Assembly (NCBI GenBank): GCA_004294195.1
Contig: REAQ01000029.1
Location: 1-7,814, forward strand
Reading direction: 5' to 3'
DNA: 7,814 bases
Source of the DNA: Sphingobacteriales bacterium
Lineage (GTDB): Bacteria > Bacteroidota > Bacteroidia > Chitinophagales > Chitinophagaceae
A program made the translations under genes and the position numbers. Under the pieces are notes generated by a model, which saw only the letters and a list, made by a program, of their open reading frames with translations, was not told the origin of the DNA and did no database searches. Shown here one piece after another: positions 6,098 through 7,814 of the stretch (its first letter is position 1; each line of letters begins with the position of its first letter).

Positions 6098-7648
6098 ATG
6101 GATCCAAAACAGACAGACTCCGGAATCGATATAAAAGTCTTGTATACAAAGGAAGACACGGTGCCGATGGCGGAACTTCCTGGGGAATTTCCCTATACCA
6201 GGGGCGTTCAACCAGATATGTACCGGGGTAAACTATGGACCATGCGGCAGTACGCCGGTTTTTCCACCGCTGAAGAAAGCAACAAACGATATCGATACCT
6301 GCTGTCGCAAGGCGTTATGGGATTAAGTGTTGCATTTGACTTGCCCACACAGATCGGGTACGACAGTGATCATCCGCTTGCTGATGGCGAGGTGGGAAAA
6401 GTAGGCGTTGCAATTGATACCATCGATGATATGCGGGTGCTGTTTGCCGGGATCAAACTAGAAGATGTCTCCACATCCATGACCATCAATGCAACTGGAT
6501 TTATTCTGCTTGCTTTCTATGTGGCACTAGCCAAAGAACAAGGTGCAGATATCAAAAAGATTTCCGGCACCATTCAGAATGATATTCTAAAGGAGTATGC
6601 GGCCAGAGGCACTTATATCTATCCGCCCAAACCATCCATGCGGATCATTACAGACATTTTTGAATGGTGTAGTAAAGAAGTACCGAAGTGGAACACCATT
6701 TCAATTTCGGGCTATCATATCCGCGAAGCTGGAAGCACAGCGGCACAGGAAGTTGCCTTTACATTAGCTAACGGTAAAGCCTACGTGAAAGCTGCCCAGG
6801 AAAAGGGGCTTGATATCAATGTATTTGGAAAACGATTGTCGTTCTTCTTCAATGCACATAATAACCTGTTTGAAGAAGTGGCAAAATTCCGGGCAGCCAG
6901 GAAGATGTGGGCCAGCATCATGAAAGGACTTGGCGCAACGGACCCCAAAGCATTGATGCTGCGATTTCACACGCAAACCGGCGGAAGTACACTTACTGCA
7001 CAACAGCCGATGAATAACATTTCCAGGGTCACTCTTCAAACGGTTGCCGCGGTTTTGGGAGGCACCCAAAGTCTTCATACGAACGGCTACGATGAGGCGC
7101 TGAGCCTTCCTACCGAAGACGCTGCAAGAACTGCGTTACGTACACAGCAGATCGTGGCGTTTGAAAGTGGAATCGTTGACACTGTGGATCCGCTCGCAGG
7201 TTCATACTTTGTGGAACAACTCACGTTTGAGATGGAGCAAAAAGCGGCAGAGATCATGTCAGTTGTAGAAGGAATGGGTGGAAGTGTTGAAGCCATCGAA
7301 AGTGGTTATATGCAGGAACAGATTGCCAGAAGCGCTTACGCTTATCAAAGAGCCATTGAAGATGGCGAGAAAATTATTGTTGGTGTAAACAAGTTCCAGT
7401 CAGATCAAGTAGATCACATTCCCCTACTAAAGATTGACAACAGCATCCAGGTTCAACAGGCAGAAAAATTAAAACAATTCCGTGCACAGCGGGACGCAAA
7501 GGTTGTAGAACAATGTCTTGCCAATATCACCAGGGCGGCAACAGATGGCAGCAATCTAATGCCAGTAGTAGTAGATGCTGTTGAAAAACGCTGTACACTT
7601 GGCGAGATCTCAGATGCGTTAAGAGCTATATTTGGAGAATACCGTTGA
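6098..7648 (+). CDS. cobalamin-dependent acyl-CoA mutase, large (catalytic) subunit, methylmalonyl-CoA type
   Basis: The 516 residues cover the catalytic TIM-barrel part of the methylmalonyl-CoA mutase family and end at [15 protein letters not shown], where large subunits of split mutases end. The C-terminal B12-binding domain with its DxHxxG motif is absent, so a separate ~130-residue partner must supply it. Diagnostic residues are Tyr52 (RQYAGF), Arg170 ([10 protein letters not shown]) and Tyr206-His207 ([11 protein letters not shown]). These correspond to Tyr89, Arg207 and Tyr243-His244 of the Propionibacterium enzyme, with the same 118 and 37 residue spacings. Tyr plus Arg fits methylmalonyl-CoA; isobutyryl-CoA mutases have Phe and Gln there. 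The FFFNAHNN and [14 protein letters not shown] segments resemble split (archaeal/Icm-like) mutases more than the MutB type. The expected reaction is (R)-methylmalonyl-CoA to and from succinyl-CoA in the cytosol. No strong ribosome binding site is seen. The stop codon directly abuts that of the minus-strand ABC-F gene. Confidence 0.93.
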   Translation: MDPKQTDSGIDIKVLYTKEDTVPMAELPGEFPYTRGVQPDMYRGKLWTMRQYAGFSTAEESNKRYRYLLSQGVMGLSVAFDLPTQIGYDSDHPLADGEVGKVGVAIDTIDDMRVLFAGIKLEDVSTSMTINATGFILLAFYVALAKEQGADIKKISGTIQNDILKEYAARGTYIYPPKPSMRIITDIFEWCSKEVPKWNTISISGYHIREAGSTAAQEVAFTLANGKAYVKAAQEKGLDINVFGKRLSFFFNAHNNLFEEVAKFRAARKMWASIMKGLGATDPKALMLRFHTQTGGSTLTAQQPMNNISRVTLQTVAAVLGGTQSLHTNGYDEALSLPTEDAARTALRTQQIVAFESGIVDTVDPLAGSYFVEQLTFEMEQKAAEIMSVVEGMGGSVEAIESGYMQEQIARSAYAYQRAIEDGEKIIVGVNKFQSDQVDHIPLLKIDNSIQVQQAEKLKQFRAQRDAKVVEQCLANITRAATDGSNLMPVVVDAVEKRCTLGEISDALRAIFGEYR

Positions 7649-7814
7649 TTACGAATACATCTCTTCGCGCATAAATTTAACCCGCTCATCTTCAAGGTAT
7701 TCATCAAAACTCAGGAGTTTATCAATGATCCCTTTAGGCGTCAGCTCGATGATCCGGTTGGCTGTGGTATGCATGAAGGTATGGTCATGAGAAGTCAGCA
7801 ATACCACGCCTTTA
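7649..7814 (-). CDS. ABC-F family ATPase, C-terminal end (cut by window edge)
   Basis: The minus-strand frame enters from the right edge and ends at TAA 7649-7651, giving 54 residues. It begins just before the H-switch of a second ATPase domain (VVLLTSHDHTFM, with the switch histidine of SHD). It continues as TANRIIELTPKGIIDK and FDEYLED, which is characteristic of ABC-F proteins of the YkpA/YbiT-like branch. ABC-F proteins are soluble twin-ATPase proteins that act on the ribosome in translation rescue or regulation, and some give antibiotic resistance. The tail after the ATPase domain is short, with no long C-terminal coiled coil like that of Uup. Walker A, signature and linker regions lie outside the window, so the subfamily is inferred from the tail alone. 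Confidence 0.88.
   Translation of the reverse strand, partial: KGVVLLTSHDHTFMHTTANRIIELTPKGIIDKLLSFDEYLEDERVKFMREEMYS

Noticed and set aside
1..7814. A mobile element, CRISPR array, defence island or other undescribed multi-gene system.
   Set aside because: All substantial reading frames are accounted for by recognisable housekeeping or metabolic genes and one small membrane protein. No transposase, integrase, direct-repeat array, tRNA-linked attachment site or marked composition shift was seen.

Overview
The window looks like ordinary chromosomal DNA from a member of the Bacteroidota, most probably the Chitinophagia/Chitinophagaceae. The indications are a fused SecDF translocase, TAnnTTTG-type -7 promoter elements in the intergenic gaps, the near absence of Shine-Dalgarno sequences, moderate GC, and protein sequences that resemble this phylum throughout. 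The genus-level guess is inference, because no searches could be run.

Layout, left to right. (1) 2-520, minus strand: N-terminal 173 codons of a class I PLP aminotransferase, cut by the window edge. (2) 599-1876, minus strand: a lipoprotein serine hydrolase of the class A beta-lactamase fold, with SxxK, SDN and KTG motifs but an apparent Gln where class A enzymes have Glu166. (3) 1996-5085, plus strand: a complete 1029-residue SecDF. (4) 5101-5134: a strong bidirectional terminator. (5) 5152-5496, minus strand: an A-type Fe-S carrier (IscA/ErpA family). (6) 5562-6077, plus strand: a 171-residue membrane-anchored protein of unknown function. It is followed 20 bp later by (7) 6098-7648, plus strand: the catalytic subunit of a cobalamin-dependent acyl-CoA mutase (methylmalonyl-CoA type) that has no B12-binding domain of its own. 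(8) 7649-7814, minus strand: the C-terminal 54 residues of an ABC-F ATPase, whose stop codon directly abuts the mutase stop.

These are housekeeping and metabolic genes in several transcription units, not one system. There are divergent promoter regions at 1877-1995 and 5497-5561, and convergent ends at 5086-5151 and 7648/7649. The only probable operon that lies fully inside is the unknown membrane protein plus the mutase. I found no tRNA, rRNA, CRISPR array, insertion sequence or clear sign of transfer, and no undescribed multi-gene system. The points worth a second look are the orphan mutase subunit and its small partner, the catalytic-site change in the serine hydrolase, the -7 elements very close to start codons (possible leaderless mRNAs), the 7-nt-period AT-rich repeats in two gaps, and the zero-spacing convergent gene pair.
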